Positions 25,643 through 34,812 are shown, counted from the stretch's first letter. The stretch is DNA of 64,000 bases from Parahoeflea olei (GCF_001703635.1 NZ_LQZT01000048.1:208480-272479), one strand, 5' to 3'. Program-made: numbers and translations. Notes: a model not told the origin generated them from the letters alone.

Positions 25643-27025
25643 TCAGCCGAACACCCGGCCCAGCGCCTGGTCGACGCTGTCGGTGATGCGGTCGATGTCG
25701 TCCGCGGTGGCGATCAGCGCGGGGCTGAAGCACAGCGTGTTGTTGAAGCCCGGCAGCGAGCGGTTGGTGGCGCCGATGATCACGCCCTGTGCCATGCAGT
25801 CGGCCACCACCGCCTGCACCCGCTTCTCCTCGATCGGCTCCTTCGAAGCCCGGTCGCTCACCAGTTCGGCGCCGAGGAACAGCCCCTTGCCGCGGACATC
25901 GCCGATCACGGCGTGCTTGTCCTGCAGCGCGCGCAGATTGTCCATCATGCGCTCGCCCATCGCCGCGGTGTTCTCGATCAGGTTCTCGTCCTCGATGATC
26001 CGCATGTTCTCGAGCGCCGCGGCGGGACCGGCGGCGCAGCCGCCGAAGGTCGAGATGTCGCGGAAATAGGACATCGGGTCGGAGGCGTCGTCCTTGAACT
26101 GCTCGAACACCGCTTCAGTGGTCACGGTGCAGGAGATCGCCGCATAGCCGGAAGCCACGCCCTTGGCCATGGTCACGAAATCCGGCTTGACGCCGTAGTG
26201 CTGGTAGCCGAACCAGGCCCCGGTGCGGCCCACGCCGCAGACCACTTCATCGACATGCAAGAGGATCTGGTACTTGGCGCAGATTTCCTGCACCCGCTCC
26301 CAGTAGCCCGCGGGCGGGGTGATCACGCCACCGCCGGCGGTGATCGGCTCGAGGCAGAGGCCGCCCACAGTGTCGGGCCCCTCGCGCAGGATCACCTCTT
26401 CGATGGCATTGGCCGCGGCCAGGCCGTAGCTTTCGGCGTCGGGGAACTGGTTGCGGTATTCGAGGCAGTGCGGCACCTTCACGAAGCCCGGCGCCAGCGG
26501 TCCGTACTGGTCGACGCGCTGCGGCTGTCCGCCCGCCGAAAGGGCTGCCAGCGTGGTGCCGTGATAGTCGCGGTCGCGGTACAGGATCTTGTATTTGCGG
26601 CCGCCATGATGCCGGTGCGAGATCTGGCGGATCATCTTGAACGCCTTCTCGTTGGCCTCCGAGCCGGAGTTCGAGTAATACACCCGGCTCATGCCCGGCA
26701 TCTTCTCGATCAGTTTCTGCGCGAACAGCGCGCCGGGGATAGAGCCAGCGGAATTGGCGAAATAGTTCATCTTGACGAGCTGGTCGCGCACCGCGTTGGC
26801 GATGCTTTCCCGGCCGTAGCCGACATTGACGGTCCACACGCCGCCCGAGACGGCGTCGAGATGTTCCTTGCCGGTGGCGTCCCAGACGCGCATGCCACGG
26901 CCTTCGACCATGATGCGCGGATCGATGGTCTCGAACGGCTTGTGCTGGATCAGATGGTGCCAGACGTGGTTCCGGTCGGCCTCAATGACCGCCTGGATAT
27001 CGTTGGGCTGAATGGGTAGGTTCAT
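25643..27025 (-). CDS. tpa: Taurine:pyruvate aminotransferase
   Basis: Tpa transfers the amino group of taurine to pyruvate, giving sulfoacetaldehyde and alanine. This 460-residue class III aminotransferase has the PLP lysine Lys288 in TMAKGVASGY, the pyridine-contacting Asp259 in LLHVDEVVCGVGRTG, and the SNSGSEANEKAFK phosphate-binding segment. The class alone would also allow other omega-amino donors. The setting between tauR and tauABC with xsc two genes away makes taurine the likely substrate. A well-formed candidate promoter with direct repeats lies upstream and diverges from tauA. Confidence 0.95.
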   Translation of the reverse strand: MNLPIQPNDIQAVIEADRNHVWHHLIQHKPFETIDPRIMVEGRGMRVWDATGKEHLDAVSGGVWTVNVGYGRESIANAVRDQLVKMNYFANSAGSIPGALFAQKLIEKMPGMSRVYYSNSGSEANEKAFKMIRQISHRHHGGRKYKILYRDRDYHGTTLAALSAGGQPQRVDQYGPLAPGFVKVPHCLEYRNQFPDAESYGLAAANAIEEVILREGPDTVGGLCLEPITAGGGVITPPAGYWERVQEICAKYQILLHVDEVVCGVGRTGAWFGYQHYGVKPDFVTMAKGVASGYAAISCTVTTEAVFEQFKDDASDPMSYFRDISTFGGCAAGPAAALENMRIIEDENLIENTAAMGERMMDNLRALQDKHAVIGDVRGKGLFLGAELVSDRASKEPIEEKRVQAVVADCMAQGVIIGATNRSLPGFNNTLCFSPALIATADDIDRITDSVDQALGRVFG

Positions 27026-27369
27026 GAGGGGTCCCTCCCGGGAGAATGACGACGACCGGAACTCGGCAGTATCAGCATCGCCGAAGTCCCTGACAAGAGA
27101 GTAGGGCCAGAGGATACTCAGCCATATGGCCAGAAAAAGGCCAATAAAACCAACCCGCTGGATGCGGATTCCAAAACTGGTACAATGCGGTTTGTCAATG
27201 TGGCGCTATGGGATCGCCCTGCGACTTGATCGACTTCAACGCCTTGGCGCGATATAAACATTTTAAAAACTGCCAAGAAGACGGGAACAGTGCCCCAGAC
27301 AAAAGTCTGTCCGGCGATAGAGTGCAAACGATCGGCTGGCGTCCCGCCGGCCCGCACAGGGAGCATGAC
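27026..27369. other. Divergent control region between tpa and tauABC
   Basis: This is 344 bases without a gene. The tpa-proximal part holds the candidate tpa promoter and three TTGGCC/CTGGCC repeats. Nearer tauA are two plus-strand CTGG boxes (27158 and 27177, 19 apart) and an AT-rich stretch GATATAAACATTTTAAAAA around 27251-27269 that could include the tauA -10, though no convincing -35 pairs with it. GGGAG serves as the tauA ribosome site. Confidence 0.55.
27069..27145 (-). promoter_or_regulatory. Candidate tpa promoter with upstream TauR-type direct repeats
   Basis: On the minus strand TTGTCA (27096-27091) and TGATAC (27074-27069) are spaced 16 bases. Directly upstream of this -35 lie CTGGCCCTAC (27111-27102), CTGGCCATAT (27134-27125) and TTGGCCTTTT (27145-27136), with start-to-start spacings of 23 and 11 bases, about two turns and one turn of the helix. 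The repeats resemble the CTGGACYTAA boxes I recall for Rhodobacter TauR and sit where an activator would. Binding is inference. Confidence 0.5.
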
Positions 27370-28362
27370 ATGAGATCAGCATCAGGACTTTCCGCAGTGT
27401 TGGCCGGCATCGCGATGGTTGCCACCGCCTCCGTCGCCAAGGCCGAGGAAATCACCGTCGCCTACTTCCTGGAATGGCCGATGCCGTTTCAGTACGCCAA
27501 GGCCAAGGGCCTTTATGACGAAGCGCTCGGGATGAAAGTGAACTGGAAATCCTTCGACGCGGGCACGGCCATGTCCGCCGCCATGGCATCGGGCGACATC
27601 CAGATCTCCGTGAGCCAGGGCGTTCCGCCCTTCGTGGTCGCCACCTCCGCCGGCCAGGACCTGCAGGTCGCCGACATCGCCGTGGTCTACAACGACAACG
27701 ACAATTGCGTGGTCAAGACGGAGCTGGAAATCACCAAGGACAACGCCAAGGAGCTCGAGGGCAAGAAGGTGGGCGTGCCGATCGGCACCGCCGCCCATTA
27801 CGGCTTCCTCAGGCAGATGGAGCATTTCGGCGTCGATGTCTCGACCATGGAAGTCGTCGACATGGCGCCGCCGGACGGCGCGGCAGCCTTCGCCCAGGGC
27901 AGCCTCGACATGTTCTGTGGCTGGGGTGGCTCCCTGCGCCGCGCAAAGGAACACGGCAATGTGCTGCTGACCGGTGCCGAGAAGGACGAAATCGGCATCT
28001 CCGTCTATGACGTGACCTCGGTCCCGGCCTCTTTCGCCGCCGAGAATTCGGAAGTCCTGGCGAAGTTCCTCAAGGTGACCGCCGACATGAACGCCAAGTG
28101 GCTCACCGATTCGGCGGAAATGCTGCCGGTGATCGCCAAGGACGCCGGCATGAGCGAGGAAGACGCGGCCGACACGCTCAAGGGCTTCCAGTTCCCCACC
28201 ATCGAGGCGCAGCTGTCGGACAAGTGGCTCGGCAAGGCGACGCCGGACTTCCTCAAGGCCGTCGGCGACTTCTTCAAGGAACAGGGCAACATCCCCGAAT
28301 CGCGCGACACCTATGAGGGCGCGGTCAATACCGGCCCGCTCCAGGCCGCCTCGCAGATGTAG
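27370..28362 (+). CDS. tauA: Taurine ABC transporter, periplasmic binding protein
   Basis: This 330-residue SsuA/THI5-like binding protein has a Sec signal peptide cleaved after AKA at residue 25. The mature N-terminus EEITVAYFLEWPMPFQYAKAKG is typical of TauA, and the body contains the ISVSQGVPPF and NDNDNCVV segments expected around the ligand cleft. It captures taurine in the periplasm for TauBC. The ATG 27370 has GGGAG 7 bases upstream; an in-frame start 54 codons earlier would bury the signal peptide. It is the first gene of tauABC, facing away from tpa. The 83-base gap to tauB has no evident terminator. Confidence 0.94.
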   Translation: MRSASGLSAVLAGIAMVATASVAKAEEITVAYFLEWPMPFQYAKAKGLYDEALGMKVNWKSFDAGTAMSAAMASGDIQISVSQGVPPFVVATSAGQDLQVADIAVVYNDNDNCVVKTELEITKDNAKELEGKKVGVPIGTAAHYGFLRQMEHFGVDVSTMEVVDMAPPDGAAAFAQGSLDMFCGWGGSLRRAKEHGNVLLTGAEKDEIGISVYDVTSVPASFAAENSEVLAKFLKVTADMNAKWLTDSAEMLPVIAKDAGMSEEDAADTLKGFQFPTIEAQLSDKWLGKATPDFLKAVGDFFKEQGNIPESRDTYEGAVNTGPLQAASQM

Positions 28363-28445
28363 GCTCGAATGCCGTTCGACCGCCGGCCGGCCATCAATGC
28401 CGGCCGACGGTCCGCCACCCACATCTCCCCGTGATTGGAGCACCG

Positions 28446-29252
28446 ATGGGCAACCTGGTGATCGATGACCTTTCCATGCGCTTCGACCTTCCCAATGGCG
28501 GATCGGTGCAGGCGCTCAAGAATGTGTCGCTGCAACTGGCCAAGGGCGAACTTCTGTCCGTGCTCGGACCCTCGGGGTGCGGCAAGACCACCCTTCTCAA
28601 CATCGTCGCGGGCTTTCTCGCCCCCACCGGGGGCAAGGTCACCTTGAACGGCGAGACCGTGACCGGCCCCGGGCCCGAGCGCGGCATGGTGTTCCAGCAG
28701 GGCGCGCTGTTCGAATGGATGAACGTGCGCCGCAACATTTCCTTCGGACCGGACATGGCCGGGCGCCCCGCCGCCGAAACCAAGCCCGTCGTCGACACTC
28801 TCCTGCGCACCGTCGGCCTGCAGGATTTCGGCGAGAAGATGATCTACGAATTGTCGGGCGGCATGCAGCAACGCGTGGCGCTCGCCCGCTGCCTCGCCAA
28901 CGATCCCGACGTGATCCTGATGGACGAGCCGCTCGGCGCGCTCGATGCGCTGACCCGCGAGAAGATGCAGGGCCTGGTGCTCCGGCTCTGGAAGGAAACC
29001 GGCAAGACCATCATCCTGATCACGCATTCGGTCGAGGAAGCGCTGCTTCTGGGCGAACGCCTGGTGGTGATGGCGCCGCGTCCGGGCCGCATTCACAAGG
29101 AATACCGCCTGCCCTTTGCCGAAATGGGCGTCGGCCGCGACCTCCGGTCGGTCAAGAAGGAGCCCGAATTCGCCCAGCGCCGCGAGGAAATCCTCGGCAT
29201 GATCTGGGACATGGAAGAGGAAATCATGGGCCGCCAGGAGGAACAGGCATGA
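28446..29252 (+). CDS. tauB: Taurine ABC transporter, ATPase
   Basis: This 268-residue ABC ATPase energises taurine import at the inner face of the membrane. It shows Walker A GPSGCGKTT at residues 41-49, the ABC signature LSGGMQQR at 136-143, Walker B VILMDE at 156-161 and the switch His in ITHSVEEAL. The ATG at 28446 has TTGGAG upstream; a GTG 15 bases earlier is possible. Its stop overlaps the tauC start as ATGA, indicating translational coupling. Substrate is assigned from the tauA-tauC-tpa-xsc context. Confidence 0.94.
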   Translation: MGNLVIDDLSMRFDLPNGGSVQALKNVSLQLAKGELLSVLGPSGCGKTTLLNIVAGFLAPTGGKVTLNGETVTGPGPERGMVFQQGALFEWMNVRRNISFGPDMAGRPAAETKPVVDTLLRTVGLQDFGEKMIYELSGGMQQRVALARCLANDPDVILMDEPLGALDALTREKMQGLVLRLWKETGKTIILITHSVEEALLLGERLVVMAPRPGRIHKEYRLPFAEMGVGRDLRSVKKEPEFAQRREEILGMIWDMEEEIMGRQEEQA

Positions 29253-30517
29253 TCGTGCTGCTGATCTATCTGGCCTGTTTCGCGGCGGCCTTCGCCCTCT
29301 ACCGGCTCTGGGAGCGCAAGCGGCATCACATCCATGATTTCGCGAGCCTAAAGACCGTCACCTTCGGCGACGAGAGCGCGGTCTCGCCCAACCGCTTCGC
29401 CTCGGTGATTTCGATCATCGTGCTGTTCGCGATCTGGGGCGCCTTCACCGGGTCGGTGATCACGCCGCTGCATGTCCCCGGCCCCTTCGTCGGCGACACC
29501 AGCTTCACCTATACCGCCCGCAACGCCGCCGGCGAGACCGATGACGCGACGGTGCGGATGCGGGTCTACCGGATCGGCGAGGAGGTCGAGCTGCCGGAGG
29601 TCTCCTCCGAGCCGCAGGGGTTTGCCGTCGACGACGCGCTCAAGATCGGCGCCTGGCGCTCGGCGCTCAGCCGCCCCAACGACAACGACATCGGCGGCAA
29701 CGAGGACGGCTATGCCATCACCGCCATCGACGGACAACCGATCGCCCCGGGCGGCAGCGTGCGGTTCGCCCATGGCGAGGTGACGATGACCTCGAAGGGC
29801 AGCCTGTCGATCAAGCCCGACAAGGGCTGGCAGATGGAGCCGATCTGGCTGCCCGCGCCCGAAGCGGTGGTCGATCGCCTGGTCGAGATTGCCTCCGAAG
29901 GCTACAAGAACGTCTCGCTGTGGGAGCATCTGGGCTATTCGCTCGGCCGCGTGGTCGCCGGCTTCGTGATCGGCTCGATCATCGGCATCCCGCTCGGCTA
30001 TGCCATGGGCCTGTCGAACTGGTTCCGCGGCTGGTTCGATCCGATCGTCGAATTCATGCGGCCGGTCCCGCCGCTGGCGCTGATCCCGCTGATCATCATC
30101 TGGTTCGGCATCGGCGAACAGGGCAAGGTGATCCTGCTGTTCCTCGCCGCGCTCTGGATCATGACGATTTCCGCGCGCGCCGGCGTGTCGGGCGTGCGCA
30201 TTTCCAAGGTGCACGCGGCCTATTCGCTGGGCGCGTCCAAATGGCAGATCCTGTGGCACGTGATCGTCCCCAATTCGCTGCCGGAGATCTTCACCGGGGC
30301 CCGGGTGGCGATGGGCGTGTGCTGGGGCACGGTGGTCGCCGCCGAGCTGGTGGCCGCCGACCGCGGCGCCGGCATGATGATCGTCAACGCCTCGAAGTTT
30401 CAGCTCACCGACATCGTCATCCTCGGCATCATCCTGATCGGCATCATCGGCTACGGCATCGATATCCTGATGCGGCTTGCGGAACGATGGCTGGTGCCCT
30501 GGAAGGGCCGCGGCTGA
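29249..30517 (+). CDS. tauC: Taurine ABC transporter permease with extra periplasmic Ig/cadherin-like domain
   Basis: This is the membrane subunit of the taurine importer. It is 422 residues where E. coli TauC has about 275. Residues about 200-422 are a normal BPD_transp_1 permease, with SLGASKWQILWHVIVPNSLPEI as the EAA-type coupling loop. The N-terminal part has membrane segments near 1-18 and 50-71. The extra length is an insert of about 125 residues (about 74-198) after TPLHVPGPF and before EPIWLPAPEAV, that is, in the first periplasmic loop. The insert includes FTYTARNAAGETDDATVRMRV and AIDGQPIAPGGSVRF...GSLSIKPDKGW, which look like the two halves of a cadherin/tandem-type Ig repeat. It overlaps tauB by 4 bases. 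Confidence 0.92.
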   Translation: MIVLLIYLACFAAAFALYRLWERKRHHIHDFASLKTVTFGDESAVSPNRFASVISIIVLFAIWGAFTGSVITPLHVPGPFVGDTSFTYTARNAAGETDDATVRMRVYRIGEEVELPEVSSEPQGFAVDDALKIGAWRSALSRPNDNDIGGNEDGYAITAIDGQPIAPGGSVRFAHGEVTMTSKGSLSIKPDKGWQMEPIWLPAPEAVVDRLVEIASEGYKNVSLWEHLGYSLGRVVAGFVIGSIIGIPLGYAMGLSNWFRGWFDPIVEFMRPVPPLALIPLIIIWFGIGEQGKVILLFLAALWIMTISARAGVSGVRISKVHAAYSLGASKWQILWHVIVPNSLPEIFTGARVAMGVCWGTVVAAELVAADRGAGMMIVNASKFQLTDIVILGIILIGIIGYGIDILMRLAERWLVPWKGRG

Positions 30518-30536
30518 GGGAGCCGCGCCGGACGCG

Positions 30537-30573
30537 AAAAGGCCGCCGCCCAGGGTCCGGGCGGCGGCCTTTG
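30537..30573. terminator. Shared terminator between tauC and gyrB
   Basis: A 12-bp perfect stem (AAGGCCGCCGCC with GGCGGCGGCCTT) around a 9-base loop lies between two converging genes. The minus-strand exit reads TTTT and the plus-strand exit only TTTGA, so it should serve gyrB better than tauC. Confidence 0.75.
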
Positions 30574-30608
30574 ATGGTCAGTCCTTGAGCGCGGGGGCGC
30601 CCGGGGCG

Positions 30609-33044
30609 TCAGATATCGAGATTGGCCACCGACAGCGCATTGTCCTGGATGAATTCGCGCCGCGGCTCGACCTCGTCGCCCATCAGGCGCGAGAACAGGC
30701 TGTCGGCATCGACCGCATCGTTGACGCGCACCTGCAGCAGCGAGCGAACCGACGGATCGAGCGTGGTTTCCCACAATTGCTCGGCGTTCATTTCGCCAAG
30801 GCCCTTGTAGCGCTGCAGCGTGAGACCCTTGCGGCCCACGGCGAACACGGCCTTGAGCAGCTCGCGCGGCCCGGAAATGCGGGTTCCGCCTTCCTTGCGG
30901 CGCAGCACCGGCGGTTCGGTGTAGACGTCGCGCAGCTTGGCCTTCATCTGGTCGATCATCCGCGCATCCTGGCTGCCGATCAGCCCGGCATCGATATGCA
31001 CCGATTCCTTCACGCCGCGCACGGTGCGCTCGAACCGGAACCCGCCATTGTCCGTGGGCGTGCCGGTCCAGCCGCGCTCGGACTCTTCGGCGATCATGTC
31101 GAGCCGGCGGGCGACTTCGGCGGCCATGGCGGTGGCAGCGGCGGGATCGTTGATCCGTTCGGGATCGAGCGCGCCGGCGATCGCGGCCTGTTCGACGACT
31201 TCGTGGTCGTAGCGCGAATGCAGGCCCTCGAGCAGGGTGCGCACCCGGAGCGCATCGTTGATCGTCTCCCGCAGGTCGATGCCGGTGCGCACTTCGCCGG
31301 TCGACAGCTCCAGCGCCGCTTCCTCGAGGCCGCTGGTGATCAGGTAATCCTCCATCGCCTTTTCGTCCTTGAGGTACTGGCTGGATTTGCCGCGCGTCAC
31401 CTTGTAGAGCGGCGGCTGGGCGATATAGAGGTGCCCGCGCTCGATCAGCTGCGGCATCTGCCGGAAGAAGAAGGTCAGCAGCAGGGTGCGGATATGGGCG
31501 CCGTCGACATCGGCGTCCGTCATGATGATGATCTTGTGATAGCGGAGCTTGTCGGCGTTGAACTCGTCCTTGCCGATGCCGGTGCCGAGCGCGGTGATCA
31601 GCGTGCCGATTTCCTGGCTCGAGAGCATCTTGTCAAAGCGCGCCCGCTCGACGTTGAGGATCTTGCCTCGAAGCGGCAGGATCGCCTGGTTCTCGCGCGA
31701 GCGGCCCTGCTTGGCCGAGCCGCCAGCCGAATCACCCTCCACCAGGAACAGTTCGGACTTGGCCGGATCCCTCTCGGAACAGTCGGCGAGCTTGCCGGGC
31801 AGCGAGGAAATGTCGAGCGCGCCCTTGCGCCGGGTCAGTTCGCGCGCCCTGCGCGCGGCTTCGCGGGCCGCCGCCGCCTCGATCACCTTGCCGACAAGCG
31901 TCTTGGCTTCGGCCGGGTGTTCTTCAAGCCAGGCGCTGAGCGTGGAATTGACGAGGTTCTCCACCACCGGGCGGACTTCCGACGAGACCAGCTTGTCCTT
32001 GGTCTGCGAGGAGAATTTCGGATCTGGCACCTTCACCGACAGCACCGCGGTCAGGCCCTCGCGGCAATCGTCGCCGGTGAGCGAGACCTTTTCCTTCTTG
32101 GTCATGCCCGAGGAGTCCGCATAGGCCACCACCTGGCGCGTCAGCGCCGCGCGGAAGCCGGCCATGTGAGTGCCGCCGTCGCGCTGCGGAATGTTGTTGG
32201 TGAAGCACAGCACGTTCTCGTGGTAGCTGTCGTTCCACCACATCGCCAATTCGACGGTGATGCCGTCCTTTTCGCCCAGCAGCGTCACCGGATCGGCGAC
32301 CAGCGGCTTCTTCGACCGGTCGAGATAGCGGACGAAGGCCTCGAGCCCGCCGTCGTAATAGAGCTCCAGCTCCTTGGGGTCGGAATGGCGCTTGTCGGCG
32401 AGCAGGATCCGCACGCCGGAATTGAGGAAGGCCAGTTCCCTCAGCCGGTGCTCGAGCGTGCCATAGTCGAAATCGACCATGGTGAAGGTCTCGCTGCTCG
32501 GCATGAAGGTGACTTCGGTCCCGGTTTCCTCGCCGCAGTCGCCGAGCACCTTGAGCGGCGCATCGGCCACCCCGTGGGTGAAGCGGATCTCGTGGATCTT
32601 GCCCTTGCGCCGGATCACCAGCTTGAGCCAGACCGACAGCGCATTGACCACCGAGACGCCCACGCCGTGCAGGCCGCCCGAGACCTTGTAGGAATTCTGG
32701 TCGAACTTGCCGCCGGCATGCAGCTGCGTCATGATCACTTCGGCCGCCGAAATGCCTTCGCCCTGGTGAATGTCGGTCGGAATCCCGCGGCCATTGTCCG
32801 TCACCGTCACCGATCCGTCGGCATTGAGCGTCACGGTCACGCGGTCGGCATAGCCGGCCAGCGCCTCGTCGATGGCGTTGTCGACCACCTCGTAGACCAT
32901 GTGATGCAGGCCCGAGCCGTCGTCGGTGTCGCCGATATACATGCCGGGCCGCTTGCGTACGGCATCCAGGCCCTTGAGAACCTTGATCGATTCGGCGCCG
33001 TATTCGGCCGCCACGGTCGGGTTTGTCTCGGGCGTTTCGGTCAT
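30609..33044 (-). CDS. gyrB: DNA gyrase subunit B
   Basis: GyrB is the ATPase subunit of the type II topoisomerase that introduces negative supercoils. The 811-residue protein has the GHKL ATPase motifs EVVDNAIDEA (near residues 52-61), DNGRGIPT and GGLHGVGVSVVNALS, the TOPRIM motif EGDSAGGSAKQGR with PLRGKILNVE, and the conserved C-terminus FIQDNALSVANLDI. The ATG 33044 gives the normal N-terminus ending in VLKGLDAVRKRPGMYIGD; a longer in-frame extension upstream carries no family sequence. The gene is monocistronic here, with about 240 bases to the divergent P450 gene. Confidence 0.98.
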   Translation of the reverse strand: MTETPETNPTVAAEYGAESIKVLKGLDAVRKRPGMYIGDTDDGSGLHHMVYEVVDNAIDEALAGYADRVTVTLNADGSVTVTDNGRGIPTDIHQGEGISAAEVIMTQLHAGGKFDQNSYKVSGGLHGVGVSVVNALSVWLKLVIRRKGKIHEIRFTHGVADAPLKVLGDCGEETGTEVTFMPSSETFTMVDFDYGTLEHRLRELAFLNSGVRILLADKRHSDPKELELYYDGGLEAFVRYLDRSKKPLVADPVTLLGEKDGITVELAMWWNDSYHENVLCFTNNIPQRDGGTHMAGFRAALTRQVVAYADSSGMTKKEKVSLTGDDCREGLTAVLSVKVPDPKFSSQTKDKLVSSEVRPVVENLVNSTLSAWLEEHPAEAKTLVGKVIEAAAAREAARRARELTRRKGALDISSLPGKLADCSERDPAKSELFLVEGDSAGGSAKQGRSRENQAILPLRGKILNVERARFDKMLSSQEIGTLITALGTGIGKDEFNADKLRYHKIIIMTDADVDGAHIRTLLLTFFFRQMPQLIERGHLYIAQPPLYKVTRGKSSQYLKDEKAMEDYLITSGLEEAALELSTGEVRTGIDLRETINDALRVRTLLEGLHSRYDHEVVEQAAIAGALDPERINDPAAATAMAAEVARRLDMIAEESERGWTGTPTDNGGFRFERTVRGVKESVHIDAGLIGSQDARMIDQMKAKLRDVYTEPPVLRRKEGGTRISGPRELLKAVFAVGRKGLTLQRYKGLGEMNAEQLWETTLDPSVRSLLQVRVNDAVDADSLFSRLMGDEVEPRREFIQDNALSVANLDI

Positions 33045-33285
33045 CAAGCAGGTCTTTCGATGCAGAGCGGCAAAGCCGGGCAGAAAAGGCAGGAGAATGC
33101 GGCAGCGAATCACCGCCACGACGAGTCTCCAGTATAGGCGGGCGGGTGGTGAAAACCAAATCCGCGCCGCCATGGAATTGTGGGTTTCGGAATACATATA
33201 TGGGATAGGCACGCCGCAATCCAAAGGCCCCGGCCGATCGGCCCGAAACAGGTCCTGCGCGGCCTGAACCGCAGAGGAAGAGAGA

Positions 33286-34680
33286 ATGCCCCTCGTCACC
33301 CAACCGTTCGTGCCCCCGGCGCCGGTGCCGCGCACCCGGCCGCCCTCGCGGCTCGAGATCATCCGCACCGTCATGCGCAATCCGCTCGAACTGTGGGGCG
33401 AGCCGTCCTTCCGGCTGGAGTGGATGAAGACCAAGTTCTTCACCGAGCGCACGCTGATCGCCAATCATCCCGGACTTGTGCGCCATGTGCTGGTCGACAA
33501 TGCCAGAAACTACCGCATGGCGACGATCCGCCAGCTGATCCTGCGGCCGATCCTGCGCGACGGGCTGCTGACCGCCGAGGGCGAGACCTGGAAGCGGTCG
33601 CGCAAGGCGATGGCGCCGGTGTTCACGCCGCGCCATGCGCAAGGCTTCGCCGTGCAGATGCTCGAGCAGTCGCGTGCCTTCACCGCGCGTTACGATGCGG
33701 CCGCCCAGAGCGGCCGGATCCGCGACATTGCCGTCGACATGACGGAACTCACCTTCGACATTCTCTCGGCCACGCTGTTCTCCGGCCAGGTGGCCGGCAC
33801 CGAGGAAGATTTCGCCGGCGACATCGAGCGGCTGCTGTCGACCATGGGACGGGTCGATCCGATGGATCTGCTCAAGGCGCCGGCCTGGGTGCCGCGCTTC
33901 CGGCGGATCCTGGGCCAGAACGTGCTTGAGAAGTTCCGCGGCATCGTCAAGCAGACCATGGAAGACCGGCAGCGGCTGATGGCCAGGGATCCGGAGGCCG
34001 CGCCCGAGGATTTCCTGACCCTGCTGATCCGTCTTCACGGCCCCGACGGGCTGACCATCGACGAGATCGAGGACAACATCATCACCTTCATCGGCGCCGG
34101 CCACGAGACCACGGCGCGCGCGCTCGGCTGGACGCTCTATTGTCTCGCCAATTCGCCATCGGACCGCGACCGCGTCGAGGCCGAGATCGACGAGGTGCTG
34201 GCCTCCGAGCCCGATCCGGTCAAATGGCTCGACAAGATGCCTTGGACGCGCGCCGCCTTCGAGGAGGCGATGCGGCTCTATCCGCCGGCGCCGTCGATCA
34301 ACCGTGCCGCGATCGAGGACGACCGCTGGGACAACGGCAAGGGCGAGACCGTGGTGATCGAGGCCGGCACCACGGTGCTGGTGATGCCCTGGACGCTGCA
34401 TCGCCACACCAAGTTCTGGGACCGGCCCGAAGCCTTCATGCCGCAGCGCTTCCTGCCCGAAAACCGCGGCAGCATCGATCGCTTCCAGTACCTGCCCTTC
34501 GGCGTGGGTCCGCGCATCTGCATCGGCGCCACCTTTGCGCTGCAGGAAGCGGTGATTGCGCTCGGGGTGCTGCTGTCGCGCTTCCGGTTCGACTGCGTGC
34601 CCGGAACACGGCCCTGGCCGGTGCAGAAACTCACCACCCAGCCCGAGGGCGGACTGCCGATGCGCGTGACCCTGAGGTAA
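33286..34680 (+). CDS. Cytochrome P450
   Basis: This 464-residue soluble P450 monooxygenase has the I-helix oxygen-activation motif GAGHETT, the K-helix ExxR in EEAMR, a PERF-like FMPQRFLPE segment and the heme-binding loop FGVGPRICIG with Cys412 as the thiolate ligand. There is no membrane anchor or fused reductase, so it must take electrons from a ferredoxin or another partner not encoded here. AGGAAGAGAGA precedes the ATG. The substrate cannot be read from sequence. The overall pattern resembles the CYP102/CYP4-like long-chain oxidisers more than the camphor type, but this is a weak judgement. Confidence 0.93.
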   Translation: MPLVTQPFVPPAPVPRTRPPSRLEIIRTVMRNPLELWGEPSFRLEWMKTKFFTERTLIANHPGLVRHVLVDNARNYRMATIRQLILRPILRDGLLTAEGETWKRSRKAMAPVFTPRHAQGFAVQMLEQSRAFTARYDAAAQSGRIRDIAVDMTELTFDILSATLFSGQVAGTEEDFAGDIERLLSTMGRVDPMDLLKAPAWVPRFRRILGQNVLEKFRGIVKQTMEDRQRLMARDPEAAPEDFLTLLIRLHGPDGLTIDEIEDNIITFIGAGHETTARALGWTLYCLANSPSDRDRVEAEIDEVLASEPDPVKWLDKMPWTRAAFEEAMRLYPPAPSINRAAIEDDRWDNGKGETVVIEAGTTVLVMPWTLHRHTKFWDRPEAFMPQRFLPENRGSIDRFQYLPFGVGPRICIGATFALQEAVIALGVLLSRFRFDCVPGTRPWPVQKLTTQPEGGLPMRVTLR

Positions 34681-34812
34681 CGGCAGGACGGACGCGCGCC
34701 AGGCCCCTGCTCCGCCTCGCCTGCCGGCCGGCGGCAGTGGCGCCGTCGGCAAATCCGTCATATGACGCATCGAGTATGCGGGTTTGCCCCGCCATCCCAC
34801 GGGACCGTGCAC

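Noticed and set aside
28577..30517. Apparent 646-residue protein ending in TauC
   Set aside because: The N-terminal part is tauB out of frame; the ATGA overlap at 29249 gives the real tauC start.
31924..34812. A 962-codon minus-strand ORF spanning gyrB 5' region and the P450 gene
   Set aside because: It runs out of frame through gyrB and antisense to P450; the translation has no recognisable family and is rich in Arg/Gly/His.
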